Origin: Teratosphaeria epicoccoides
Lineage: Eukaryota; Ascomycota; Dothideomycetes; Mycosphaerellales; Teratosphaeriaceae
Length of the DNA stretch: 64,000 nt
Assembly: GCA_021401465.1 (NCBI GenBank)
Contig: JADDMT010000026.1
Span: 62,001-126,000, forward strand
Direction of reading: 5' to 3'
Position 1 is the first letter of the stretch, and each line of letters starts with the position of its first letter. Under the pieces are notes generated by a model. That model did not search any database and was not told where the DNA came from. It worked only from the letters and a program-made list of their open reading frames with translations. Below, piece by piece: positions 1 through 11,015 of the stretch. Made by a program: the position numbers and the translations under genes.

Positions 1-474
1 GTCACCAAGTCTACCTGATGGGTCAGATATTGGGGCAGGCAAGTCCTGTTCTTATCTGGCTAGGAGAAGCAACAGACAATGTGGCGTGAATAGGGCTTCT
101 GACTCTGAAGGTCTGTGGGGTATCGATCAGCCCGAACATGATCTGAGGAAGCAGGTGCTGACCTTCATAACTGAAATTCTGAAAGAAAAGGACCCATAGT
201 ATGCCAGCTGACTGTGTTTTGCGTTCATGACAGCGCCCACCTTGGATGATCATCATGAGCAGGTGGATACGCGTTTGGGTCGTCCAAGATTGACGGACGT
301 GTCAACAGATTAGATCCACACAAATCTGTGAGAACAAGTGGACCCCAATAAACATACCCTGCCTGACTGTTGAGAGGACTGCGAGTCACTGCTGTCTCTC
401 TTGAGGCCCCACGCCGCACCTTCTTACCCAACCTTGCTCAAAATTGACCCGATACATACAGCGCACAATCAAGA

Positions 475-810
475 TTACGATATCACCGACCCACAGAGAA
501 TCTTGTCTCTGTTTTCGCACACGTAGAAGCCGTTCCTCTCTTTGCAGCCGCAGGTTTTGTCCTTAGGGTCGCTCCAGCAGTCGCGGTGCGCGTGGCCGGA
601 TTTTTGCGCGTCGCACCAGAGTTGGTATTGGCCGGATGTGCTGCAGCCCTGTGATGGGAAAGTCAGAGCGATTGCGGGTTGGAAGGGAATGGGGAGGGTG
701 TGTGGTGGACTTGCCCAGACGTTAGAGGATCCGCATTGAGCTGAGGTTGCGGGGAGGAGGGAGGCAAGGAGGAGGAGGTGGTGGAAGATGGAGAGGATGG
801 TGGGAGGCAT
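475..810 (-). CDS. Small secreted cysteine-rich protein, family member 1 (effector-like)
   Basis: Single-exon ORF of 111 aa. Residues 1-24 form a signal peptide (hydrophobic run ILSIFHHLLLLASLLPATSA), with cleavage likely before the Gln-Cys that starts the mature chain. The mature protein has 8 cysteines. The C-terminal half has the spacing C-x9-C-D-A-x8-D-C-x8-C-x-C-x8-C-x7-C, which recurs in the genes at 17266-17744 and 45139-45573. An even cysteine number, small size and secretion fit a disulfide-stabilised apoplastic protein such as a candidate effector; no function is known and I recognise no named family. It lies antisense between the two halves of a decayed HET gene. No intron is needed, unlike the two paralogues. 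Confidence 0.75.
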   Translation of the reverse strand: MPPTILSIFHHLLLLASLLPATSAQCGSSNVWASPPHTLPIPFQPAIALTFPSQGCSTSGQYQLWCDAQKSGHAHRDCWSDPKDKTCGCKERNGFYVCENRDKILCGSVIS

Positions 811-941
811 TGTTGAGTGCTGAGGGAGGCGGTGGTGTGGTTGTGATGTGGGATGTCGATCGCTGAGATCTGCGTCGTACTAATCACTTTGGGAGTAACG
901 GGAATCAGAAGGAGAACCTTGGCTTCATTTGCAATCCGACA

Positions 942-1031
942 CCTGTCCTCATGCGTTTCGCACACAAAAGAGGATGTCATCCGAACCCTGTCGTCATACG
1001 TGTCGCATACCGAAGAGGCTGTTTTAGGGAA
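942..1031 (+). repeat. Two-unit 45-bp tandem repeat inside the HET relic
   Basis: The unit starting CCTGTCCTCATGCGTTTCGC at 942 is repeated, diverged, at 987 (CCTGTCGTCATACGTGTCGC). In the plus frame it gives LSSCVSHTKEDVIRT followed by LSSYVSHTEEAVLGK. Being a multiple of three it would have kept frame when it arose. Confidence 0.6.
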
Positions 1032-2219
1032 AGAGCCCTCTGTCCTCCTCTGCGAGCGAGACAGAATAGAGTGGCACCGCATGTCCCTTCATGAGATTAT
1101 GGGTCACAGCCACCGGCTCAGCGCGACAGACGCACGCGACAAAGTCTTTGGTGTGCTTGTTCTCTTCTCAGGTGAGCAGGCAAGTGTTGATACCCCGGAT
1201 GTGAGGCGGAACTGACAATCGGGAGTCTCGGAGTCAGGGGCTAGCTCATACGTGCGGCTGAGCTGCGAAGCAGCTCTGCTCTTCTTGCTTCTCATCAATT
1301 ACTATCGGTATATACGCATGGGTACCCTGTCCATTGACTACTATTCCCTCGCCACAATCCTTACTCCCGTAGATACTCACTGGTGTCGAACCGAGTAGCT
1401 CTCACACCGGATTGCACATTGTCTGAAGAGGAAGTGCGCATTGAGAGTCCCCGTAGAGTAAATATGGAGAGCAACTCATTGCGCACGGTGGCATGGTTGC
1501 GGACAGAAATTATGGTCAATTATACCGATTGCTTGTCAGCTTCTTTGAAGCAATGGACCGCGGATCTGGCCAAGCATGCCTTGAGGGCGTGGGATTTGAC
1601 GGGTCGGGATGCCTTCAGACCTAGTAGCGATATCAACCTACCGTGTCTGAATCGACTGTACGAGACAGACGCCCTCGAATACTGAGTGCAAGAGCGCACG
1701 CACGCAAGGCTTGCCATGCACGAGGATCCAGCAAGCTTTGGTCCCTAGGCCAGATACTTTCATCCAAAGGACAGAGACGGTTGTCGTACAGTTTTCTCCG
1801 ACCTTCCGGCTCTTCTTGGCGAGCCCGTTTAGCCTTTAAGGTGTACTAACGATTTGGCTGAACGGCAGTGTCGACCCCATCCTGGCTCGTCACTCGCACG
1901 CCCTGGATCCCATCTTGGTCGCGAAGGTACGATGTCCACGGGTACTGTTGTCAAGGATCAAGAAATTTTTGTGTTTGTGTTGTAGATGAGGCTGCGGAAG
2001 GAAACGGATTACTGGCGACTTTACTTTGACTTACATCGAGCATATCCTGCACCCTTCACCGCCGAAGAAGGGCATATGGGCTTGACACACGGTGGTGTCG
2101 AGAAGGGGGACCTAATTGCTTCATTCTGCGGTACCGAAGCACTTGTCATACTCCGCCAAAATGCATGTCGCCACCGCTATGGCTCCATCGATATATTCCT
2201 GGATGATCCGCACTCCTGA

Positions 2220-3085
2220 AGGTGCATCGCAGAAAGTGAAGGAGCTTGGTCTGGCTTGATGGGCAACGACATGATGTTGATAGGTGAGGCTGGTCAGCGA
2301 TTCCATCGGTCAAGCAATCGGTTGACTGGCTGAAATGGCTGACCGCTGTTTGACAGATTCGGTTGCTTGCTGACGCGCTCGAAACGGCTGCTTGTACTGT
2401 TGGTCCGCTGGTAGGTGGACTGATGGCATCATTGAGGCCGTTACGCCGATAGTCCTAGACAAGGCAGTGCAATGTGTCCATGGTCGCGCTTGCAGCGCGA
2501 TTCAGTGCGTCGTATGCTCCGTCAGAATAGCAGGTCAGACAGCGTCAGCACCGGGTATGTGTCCCTATTGCTAACAGTCGAGCGATCTGGTTGTGTGACG
2601 GCCTCTCCCGAACGCTAATTGTTCAGTCGCAATAATCATTGGTTTCATGCTTTTACGTGCGGGAGTCTGGAAGACTCGGTGAGGTATCATCCGCTTCGAC
2701 TAGGCTTGGCGTTTGTCTGTAACAAATGATTGAGCGTAAGTACGGTCAGGCGGAGAAACGTGGCAGAGCAAGTGTGGGATGTAACATGCAGCAAACATGC
2801 AGCGCGGATCCCTGCAGCAATCCCAAATGACACACGTGCAACGTTTATCGTATAGCAGATGCTGCTATTGATACACAGGTCAATAATGACGAAGGGTGGA
2901 AGTTGATGGGGCCACCTGACATGGAACGTCATTCCTTGCTTCTGGTGTAGCACTCCTGTATCAGAAACGGTAACATATTTGAAGTGACCAGGCTTTGTGA
3001 CTATTTATTCTGCAAATCACCCTCCCAACAGTCTGCATGCCAGAGCCGCAATCGAAATCGAGGACAATAACAACTTTCTGCAATC
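2220..3085. other. Gene-free stretch with GACTGG/TGACTG-rich segment
   Basis: I see no gene. Positions 2280-2370 are rich in short GTCA/GACTGG words (for example TCAAGCAATCGGTTGACTGG), similar to the dispersed motif near 36.3, 38.6 and 49.3 kb. The 3' part is the promoter side of the Arg/Ser-rich gene. Confidence 0.4.
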
Positions 3086-3640
3086 ATGGCCGTCTTGATG
3101 TTAAAAGGCCTCAATGCGCTTATGGAAGGAGACAACAAGTATGTCGACAAAGCGCTGAAACCGATCGGCAAGACAGCAAATCTGGGTCAAAAATTGAAGT
3201 CTGGCGGCAATCGCGGCGGAGACCGCAGAGACCAGGCCGACGACGATCTGTCTCGACGAGACAGTCGATACGATTCCAAAAGGTCAAGCTGGGAGGGAAG
3301 CAAGCGCTCGAGCAGAGATGAAGCCAGGCGATATGACAGGGGCGAGTATGACTGGCGTGACAGCAGAAATGCTAGAGAATCGAGGCGGAGGAAGAGCCTC
3401 TCGCCCCTCAGTCGCAGACGTAGCCATCGGAACAGTGATCGTGACATGGAGTCAGGGCGATACCGAGAGGAGAACGATCGTCGCTGGGGAGGAAGGTCGA
3501 TTCAATTTGATGACAGGAGTCCGCCGCCTCCCCGCCGCAGCAGGAGGCATGAGCCCGATCGACCAGAGCGGCGAGCTCCGGAGTCCAGACCACCACGCCG
3601 GAGTGAGGACCCGAGAAGGCGAAGCAGTTCGATGTACTGA
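3086..3640 (+). CDS. Arg/Ser-rich low-complexity protein
   Basis: Intronless ORF of 184 aa from ATG 3086. Residues 1-40 are ordered-looking (MAVLMLKGLNALMEGDNKYV) and the rest is highly charged, rich in Arg, Ser, Asp and Glu, with SR/RS, RD and RR dipeptides and a Pro-rich patch near residue 150 (SPPPPRRSRR). This resembles intrinsically disordered RS-type nuclear proteins, but there is no RRM or other domain, so a splicing role is only a guess. The ordered N-terminus argues for a real conserved fungal protein rather than a random ORF. Composition alone cannot give a function. Confidence 0.6.
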   Translation: MAVLMLKGLNALMEGDNKYVDKALKPIGKTANLGQKLKSGGNRGGDRRDQADDDLSRRDSRYDSKRSSWEGSKRSSRDEARRYDRGEYDWRDSRNARESRRRKSLSPLSRRRSHRNSDRDMESGRYREENDRRWGGRSIQFDDRSPPPPRRSRRHEPDRPERRAPESRPPRRSEDPRRRSSSMY

Positions 3641-4080
3641 TCTGGATGACAGACCTGAGCTGAGAATTTTTCGTTGAAAACTGGCCATGCTTGGGGTTCT
3701 TTCTCGAACGTGATGATCACGCACAAGCACCGCTTACCGTCAGTCCAGCCTGGGGCGGCAGAACAAGCCATCCTTCCACAGCCTCGAGCACCTAAACCAC
3801 CAATATCTGGACATATCGGATCTGCGGGTCAAAAGCGAGCTGACCTCCTGCCTCAACAATATAGGCTTCTGCAGATCGTCTTGACGTTGTGCGCGGTCAT
3901 TGTATCCTACGCAAAATTGGTGTCTTTCATCAGGTTCTCGGCGGGTGCAGTTGAAGTTCGGGTTGGACAACGTCGTTTCTGGCGCTCGAGTTGCTTCGCA
4001 TATGGCGACAATGGGAGTTTGGATCTGTACTTTTCAATCTGTGAATGCAGGACATCGTGACTCAACACATCTTTCCCAGT
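3641..4080. other. Intergenic, convergent 3' ends
   Basis: Lies between the 3' ends of the Arg/Ser-rich gene (+) and the alcohol dehydrogenase (-). No gene or repeat seen; expected to hold both 3' UTRs. Confidence 0.4.
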
Positions 4081-5168
4081 TTACTCCTGTCTTTCCAGCA
4101 CGCCTCGATACCGCATGCAACCACTCTCCAGCCTCTCGAACGCAGCTGCCACTCCCTGCTCGTCCATCGGAAACACTTCAACCCACGGCTTGATCTTGTG
4201 ACGTGCGGCGAACTCCAGCATCTTGATATGGTTCTCTCGTGATGCCTCGGTCGAAGCTACCAGCTTGTGACCCGGCAAGACGAACGCCATGTACGGTATC
4301 GCGATCGGCGTTGTCTGAATTGTCATGAGCACGATTGTCGCTCTGCGGGCTAACAGCGGGAGTATAGATTCCAGCTCAGGCACTTCGTTCGAGGTCAACA
4401 GCAATACATTGATGCTCATCGGCTGCGCATCCTCAACTCGATCGTCTGGAGCGTCACTCCGATAGACCGCCGTAGTATTACCCAAGGAGCGGTACTCGTC
4501 TGCACCCAGTTCGAAAGCATCATGCTTCTTCCTCTCGCTCGAGGATATCGCGGTCACAGCACAGCCCATCGCCTTCGCGAACAAGATCCCCATATGGCCC
4601 AACCCACCGATCCCCACTACACCAACACGATCGTTAGAAGTGGCACCAGCAGCGTCCAACGCCTCATACGTCGAAGCCCCAGCACACATAAACGGTCCAG
4701 CGTCCACAGAGTTGATAGCATCCGGGATGCGGTAAGCGAAAGCAGAATCGATGATCCTGCGATCGCCAATAGCTCCCTGATCCAGATCCGAGAATGCAAA
4801 GCCGCGGGCCTCCGAGCAATATTGTCGGTAGCCTGTCACACAGGTGGCACAGTGGCCACAAGACTGTCATGTGTCAGCGGAAGCAGAATTGCTGTCAAGT
4901 GTATAGATACACAGACCGAATGCAACCATCCCCAACCAACTCTGTCGCCGACTTTCAAATTTGTGACGGCCTTGCCGACTTCTTGTACGATGCCGACACC
5001 TTCGTGGCCAAGCCCACATCCTTTCGCCTTGGCGTGGACATCGGTGAAACAGACGCCGCTGTGTGTCGTCCTGATGAGAACGTCGTTGACTCCAAGAGAC
5101 CTGTCGCTTGTCTTGGTCTTGAACTGCTCGTCTTTGACGTCAAAGCAGTAGATCGTTAGTTGATGCAT
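4081..5168 (-). CDS. Zinc-dependent alcohol dehydrogenase (MDR superfamily, NADP-ADH/CAD type)
   Basis: Two exons: 5168-4917 and 4863-4081, removing a 53-nt intron (4864-4916) with ATGACAG at its 3' end. The join gives LHS-SCGHCATCVTGYRQYC, the structural-zinc Cys cluster of medium-chain dehydrogenases. Catalytic-zinc ligands are visible in GVCFTDVH (Cys and Asp) and GHEGVGIVQEVG (His-Glu). The Rossmann glycine motif is GVVGIGGLGHMG. The spliced product is about 344 aa, normal for the family. It should reversibly oxidise alcohols to aldehydes with NAD(P)H in the cytosol; the substrate cannot be read from sequence. The alternative donor 6 nt downstream would add Val-Cys; I prefer the model that keeps the conserved LHSSCG. 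Confidence 0.85.
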
Positions 5169-5651
5169 GGTTGTACTCGAACGCGACTTGCTTCATCAAT
5201 TCCATCAGGCCCCCACACCTACCAGACAGCTGCAGTCTTGATACAACATCCTATGCCCATCGAGTCAGCTCGGATGGTAGGACTGGAGTCGTTCGTGTCA
5301 TCATGGCACAACCTTGTTGTCTACTGCGCGCGCCATGTTTGGGTTACGGCCTGCGCCTCGGCACGTTCCTGAGAAACAAGAGATTGGCACATAGTATATG
5401 TAGCTCGCGATGGCGAAGGGTAGGCAAGATGTACTTTCGATTGTGGCCGCAGTCATGCGGTCCACGGCGCATGCAGAAGCATCACACATGCAAGTCAGGA
5501 GAGACAATGGTCCACACGCAACTTGAGAGGGAAATGCGTCCGGAGAGCTCTTGCACTGGTCTGCATATAGTCTTCAAGGTACTTAATCGTTTCACATGTT
5601 CAAAGAATAGTAGGCTGGCTGCCTCACTTAGCACGCAGCAAATCCATGCGC
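5169..5651. other. Promoter region of the alcohol dehydrogenase
   Basis: 483 bp between the start of the dehydrogenase and the stop of the alpha-glucosidase, both on the minus strand. No gene, tRNA or repeat seen. Confidence 0.4.
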
Positions 5652-8600
5652 TCACACAAGCTGCAGCGTCTTCGGTCCCGTCAACGGAATGGCCGTCTCA
5701 ACCTTTGCACTTTCCCGGTTGTTCTTGCCGTTGGTACCCGCGGTCGAGTTGCCGCTGCCACCCAGCACAGTGATACTCGTAATGCTCACACCAGTATCAT
5801 ATCCGAAGCTACCCGTCATGGCAAATTGGCCAGAGCTGTCATATGTGAATGTGATGTAACTCGTGCTTGGCTGAACGATGCTTTCTCCGTCGTCCAGATA
5901 CAGATTACCTGAGGCTGTACCGTTGAGGCCAGGCGCGATGACAACACTGAAGTCCTGCTTCCTCAGCTCGGCAGTTGTGTTGGTGCTGTTTACCCTCTGG
6001 GCGATGATCTGTCCGCCTCTATAGTACAGTGGAATGTCTGTGTAATCGACGTCGGTCAATGTGGTCCAACTGCCTGACCCACGCACGGCGTCATGAGTGT
6101 ACCAGTCGTAGAAGATGTCGTCAGGGAGATAGACCTGCGTGCTAGTGCTGTTCTCTTCAGTAACAGGCGCGACCATGATGCCTGGACCCCAGAAATACTG
6201 GTACTGCAGCGAGTTGACCTGGCTGTCCTCAGGGTACGCAAAGAACATTGGCTGCACGGTTGGTGTGCCTGTCTGATTTTGGTTGTAGAACGCTGTGTAG
6301 ATGTAGTCAAGCAGTCGATACCGGATGTCAATGGCGTTCTTGGCCGCGTCAGCGACAATGGGCCAGCGGTAAAACTCATGTGGTAAGGTTCCAGATTCTG
6401 CATGGTTGCGGTAGAAAGGCGAGAAAGCACCCAGCGTCGCCCATCGAGCACAGAGCAAGTCGTTGCTATTGCCGGCATAGCCACATACGTCCGAGCCTAC
6501 CATTGGTACCTGGAAAAGAGCACCGAATTCAAGCAGCTCTCTGATGCTGTACAAGTAGTGGTCCCAGTCGGCGGCATTGTCGCCCAGCCAGTGCCCCACT
6601 TGTCTGCCGGAGCCGGCGAAAGTAGATCGGGTGATAATCATGGGTCGTAAGGAAGGACGGCGAGAAAGCATAGCAACGCGAGAGGCCTCAGACATCATCG
6701 CGCCGTAGAGATTGTGGGTATCATATTCGACCCATCCGCCGTAGTGCACGAGGTCGGTGTTCAGTGTCAAGTTGGAAAGAGAGCCGGCAACATTGTTAAT
6801 TGTGTATTCTGGCGTAATCAAATCTCTCTCTGGAAGGCCAGTCTGTGACCCTGAGTTCTGTCGTCTGTCCAGTTGCGACTCTCGCTGATGAACTCCAAAA
6901 AGATGAGCGATACTGCGTTTCAGCATCTTGCTGGAAGTGGGTGGCGATGAAGTTGTAATGGCATCGTTTGTGGTCTGATTGGTGCTGTTACAGCCGCCTG
7001 TGAAGATCGAGCGGGTAATGTTTTCGTAGATGTAGCTACCGTCAGGCTCAGCGCGCACGTACTGATAAGTCACGTTCGTATTGGCTGGCATGTCAACAGT
7101 AAGTGACCAGATTGGATAGCTGTTCGCGCTCATGGATACAGCGTTCATGATTTGGTCATTTGAGCCAATAGTCTCAGCACTGCCGTAAAGCAGAATATTC
7201 TCGCCATAGAAAGTGGTAGCGTTGACTTGGAAGGTGACATCAGCATGGCATTGCGGTTGGAAGTCTGCTGGGAAGCCTGCGATGGGCCTTGGAGAACCCA
7301 AGCGGACGGCAGGCGGCCTCGGTGGATCGCCTAGTGAGACTGCCTCCGCCTCGGGGTCGGCGCAAGGGTAGTGGCAGAAGTTGCTGGCCTCGTTCATGTC
7401 GATCCACAGTGCATCGATATCGACACCAGTGTCCGGATCAAAGAAACTCTGGAACTGGTCATTCCAGTATCCTTGAGTATTTGGATGGAACCAATCCGGG
7501 AAGGCAGTGACACCAGGCCACACGACACCCTTGTACACGCTGCCGTTGCTCACTGTCAGGAAAGCGCTTGCTTCCACGCCATCGTTGAAAGGTGTATAGT
7601 TCTGGTATGCTACCGCAGGGTCGACCATGACGATGTAATGTTGCTGCCTGCTGTGCAACGTATCGACTAGCTCCCGCATTAATTTCAGCGGAAATCTGAC
7701 CGGGTCCAAGCTGAAGACCCGACGCAGATACATGTAGTCGATGTCGGTCCACATCGTCTCGAGAGGTATGCCGGCTGCACTGTAGTTGGCAACCACCTCG
7801 GCGACCTCGTACACGTCTTGCATGCCATATCTGCATTGATGAAAGCCAAAGCCCCAGTATGGCATCAGAGCAGACTTCCCAACCACTTCTGAGTACTGCT
7901 GCGCCACCTCGACCGGTGAGGGTCCAGCAAGGAAGTAGAAGTCCAGGACGCCGCCGAGAACGTTGTACTCCAGGTACTGGTCTGAACCGTTGTCGTTGTC
8001 GAGGATGATGTTCTGACCATTACTGTTGAGGAAGAAGACCCCATGTGTGCCATTGGTGCCACGATGGTCGTAGTACACCGGATGGTCGCCATAGAGATTG
8101 GTACCAGGAGGAATCTCGTAAGCATCTCGGTTCCAGATGGTGCGTGTGTAGTTCGTGGTATTCAGTTGAAAGGGATCTGTGTGCTCACCCAGGCCGTACA
8201 AGCTTGGGTTTGAGGGCAGGCTGGTGCGCACGCGAAGATACTGGCTTTCGAATACGAGCGATGCTGCGGAAGTGTCGAATAAGACTTCGCCACTGCTTCT
8301 GCGAGACACCGAGAAGGAGAAAGGGGATGTTTCGTAGTTGAAAACCAGGTCGGAGGAATTTGTAGTGCCATTCGTTTCTGCTGCTGGTCGGGTGAAGACT
8401 TGAGAAGGGACCTGGTAGACTTCATTTGCTTTGTCTTGTATGAGGATATGGAGGCGCTTGTCTGGAGTCTGGTTGTCAACTTTGTGCTGAGATGCTCATC
8501 AGAGATCTACAGCGTACCCGTCTGGTATTCCACCACCAGCGTCAAATCCTCAAGATCAGTGCCATAGATGTCGCAAGCCGTTCCGGCTAAGGTGAGATCC

Positions 8601-8767
8601 GCTGTCAAGCCTGCAGCGCTCGTCTGAACATTGCCGGCCTGATAACCTGGGCAGCCAGCCAGAGTATCACTGCCATTCGTGGACTGGCGCTTTGGTAGTG
8701 ATGGAGCAGGGTTGGCGAATACAATGCCAGCCAGTAGCGCGTAAGCGCTCAGGATAGGCTTGATCAT
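5652..8767 (-). CDS. Secreted GH31 alpha-glucosidase
   Basis: Hydrolyses terminal alpha-1,4-linked glucose from maltose and starch fragments outside the cell. Exon 1 is 8767-8518 and exon 2 is 8479-5652, giving 1025 aa, the usual size of fungal GH31 enzymes. Residues 1-19 are a signal peptide (ILSAYALLAGIVFA), followed by a dibasic site (PKRQ). Catalytic features: nucleophile Asp in LWIDMNEAS near residue 444, and acid/base Asp in HWLGDNAADW near residue 714; MWTDIDYM precedes them. The C-terminal part has the beta-sandwich motif NLYLDDGES. Many N-x-T/S sites fit a glycoprotein. The joining intron (8480-8517) is only 38 nt, very short even for a fungus, but it restores VEYQT-VDNQTPDKRLHI. A Ser/Thr-rich insert near residues 600-640 (TTSSPPTSSKMLKRS) is probably a loop. 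Confidence 0.93.
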
Positions 8768-11015
8768 TGTATTGATCTCGTTCTCTTCTGCGTTCTTCTG
8801 CGGTGCAAGTGTGTCGCGAATCTCCGCGGCGGAGATTTGTGAGACGGGTGGATTGTGGGAGCATGGGTCTTATACCACTGCGCTCAACAAGAAGCGGCTG
8901 CGCATCCGAGGAACCGCGCCGGTCGCGTAATGTTATTGACATAAAGGCAAGGGAGGATACTCAGCAAGTCAACCTGCCAAGAACGACGTGAAGAATCCCT
9001 GCACTTGCGGCGGCGCGATCGGCCTCGTGGACAGAGGCGAGCGAAGGCAGCAGTAGTGGCGCACAGAGTCGGCAGAGCTGTCGCGCAATTTGGGGCTCAC
9101 AGCGCACACTGCCGCGAGATCTCCAGATTTACCCCGCTTGGCTGCCTCTTGATGTTGCGGGTTGGAGTGGGAGTGGTGGAGTGGGAGTGGTAGAGTGGGT
9201 ACTGGTAGCATGCGGCATGCCGGTCGATATTGCATTCGGACTTTCCTGTCTCGGTGGACTTCCAGTATTGGAGCCGCATGTGGCCAGGGCCAGGGCAGTT
9301 CCTCCGCAGTCTCGCGCGGCGAGCATTGCGGCTCATTGTCGTCAAGCGACACATGATTCGCATCACAGTCTGATGGAAACCAGCAGTTCCTTGCAGGCGT
9401 GTAGATCATATACGTCGACGTGTTCCTGATATTTCTCTCACTGTATCGGCGAAACCCAACCAAACTTTGGGCCGTAAACCAAGACGGGCAAACATGAAGC
9501 ACGTGTCACGGCACATGACAGGCTCATGTGCATTCCCGTGAGGAGTGTGCATGTGCAGGAAATGAAGACGGGAGCTCTTGCACCGACCGAATGGGTCAGG
9601 TCTGCGGAAGATCTTGTGACACGCTGCGCAGATTGCGCTGTGCCATACCTTCCAATCTCCTGACACTGCTGTCACGTGCACTCAGCAGCGTGCTGCCATG
9701 GAGTACTCCTGACAACGGTACAGTGTCCCATCCACCGATGTTGTCGCTTGGCGCAAAGTCGGTCACGTGTGAAGACTGGCTCGAGCCTTACATGTATCGG
9801 CCTGGACGGAATATGACATCGTACGCCGGCTGGGGGGACCGTCCGCAACGTCCCCAGACGGCCCACAGCAGGGCGCTGATTTACCAGTCGAAGCAAGATA
9901 GCGAGGCCGCCCTCCGTAATGTGCGAATTGCTCAAAATCTCCAATCTCAAGGTACCTGGATACTGGGAGCATTGTGCGTGGCGCTTGACTGACTTACATT
10001 CACTGCGGCGCAGCTCCCCATCGCCTTGTGGCGAGATATAGCACAGAAAGGACCACGCTTTACAGACTTTGGCACCTATTGCCGTGACCCCTGCTAGTGT
10101 CTTACTTATCAAGCGGAGATGAGTCCTCGACTTTGATTGTTATCCGGAATGATGGTTCAATCTTGCTTGGGATGAAGTGCCGCGATTGCCAAATGCCTCC
10201 CTCTCTCACAAGCCTGCGAGCGCCAGACCGCCGTTCTTGGGACGTCTAGTTCACCACATGACTTCCTGGACCACATCGGAATGATGATGCCGCCACCGAC
10301 AACTCTGATGGATGGCAGAGCGATGAGGCTTGGTTTGCAGTCACGGGGTTGTCAATCTCGGGGCCTTCGGGGTAGACGGCTTAGCCGTTGCCTCCTCGAC
10401 CAGCGAAATTCCTTCCACGGGAGCCCGCATGCTTGTCGTCGGGCCATCACTCGATTGGAGCCGCTGTGGCTGCCACTCGTGTTCAGGCGGGCTCTACACA
10501 CATGCACGTGTTGGCAGTCCGGTTATCAACCTGGTCGGCCGCTTGATACAGCGGCAGGACCTCATGCGAACGTAGATGCTCGGTATGCCCTAGTATCAAC
10601 GTTGGGCAGATTTCCGATTGGCCTTGCATGTCTCCAATCCAGCCTGTAGATACCACAGTCCTGGGACATCGGCCGGGAGACCAACCATGCAGACAGGGTG
10701 GATGCGATGCATACAGGAAGGCTTGCAGCTCCGGCAGCTTATAACAAGAAGTACCTTCCGGTGAGACTGCAGTGGATATCGTTGATGCCGGCGTGGCTAC
10801 TGTACAAGTCCTCCCTCACACTCGACCATCACAAGGACATGCATTATCCTGAGCACACGCGAAATACGAGACCTCATCCGACATGGGACGCCATCACCAA
10901 GGCTCAGAGATTAGGCATTATCTCCACCGCTGAATCAGAGACGGCAAGTGCCCTGCAGTGTATTTGCACATGCACGCTATAACGACATAAAACCACTGTA
11001 ATGCAGAATTCAGCC
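8768..11015. other. 2.2-kb gene-free region
   Basis: Holds the alpha-glucosidase promoter (right of 8767) and the 3' flank of the MFS gene. Open frames here, including a 177-aa minus-strand frame at 8969-9502, have no recognisable motif, no signal peptide and non-ATG or poor starts, so I do not call them. A short GTGGGAGTGGTGGA minisatellite lies at 9163-9199. Confidence 0.4.
9163..9199. repeat. GGAGTGGGAGTGGT minisatellite
   Basis: About two and a half units of a 17-bp G-rich repeat (GGAGTGGGAGTGGTGGA then GTGGGAGTGGTAGAGTGGG). G-rich on the plus strand; short and probably neutral. Confidence 0.55.

Larger units (their letters stand above)
3..2219 (+). pseudogene. Relic of a HET-domain (heterokaryon incompatibility) gene
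   Basis: Three separated coding fragments on the plus strand look like successive parts of one HET protein. Positions 3-89 read HQVYLMGQILGQASPVLIW followed by LGEATDN, the usual 'MGxIYxxASxVLVWLGEA' block, then hit TGA. Positions about 1075-1215 read SATDARDKVFGVL, matching the family's 'TDPRDKVYALLGL' block; 1395-1450 read LTPDCTLSEEEVRIE, like the 'PDYSLSVEEVY' block. Positions 2060-2219 read EEGHMGLTHGGVEKGDLIASF, like the C-terminal 'GYIGLxPxGxxxGDxV' block. The fragments lie in the right order but in different frames with stops between them, and the 5' end is outside the window. A secreted-protein gene on the other strand (475-810) lies between the first two fragments. The family match is from remembered motifs; the decay is seen directly. 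Confidence 0.6.

Noticed and set aside
8969..9502. 177-codon minus-strand ORF
   Set aside because: Pro/His-rich low-complexity reading over a G-rich minisatellite, no motif, likely chance.
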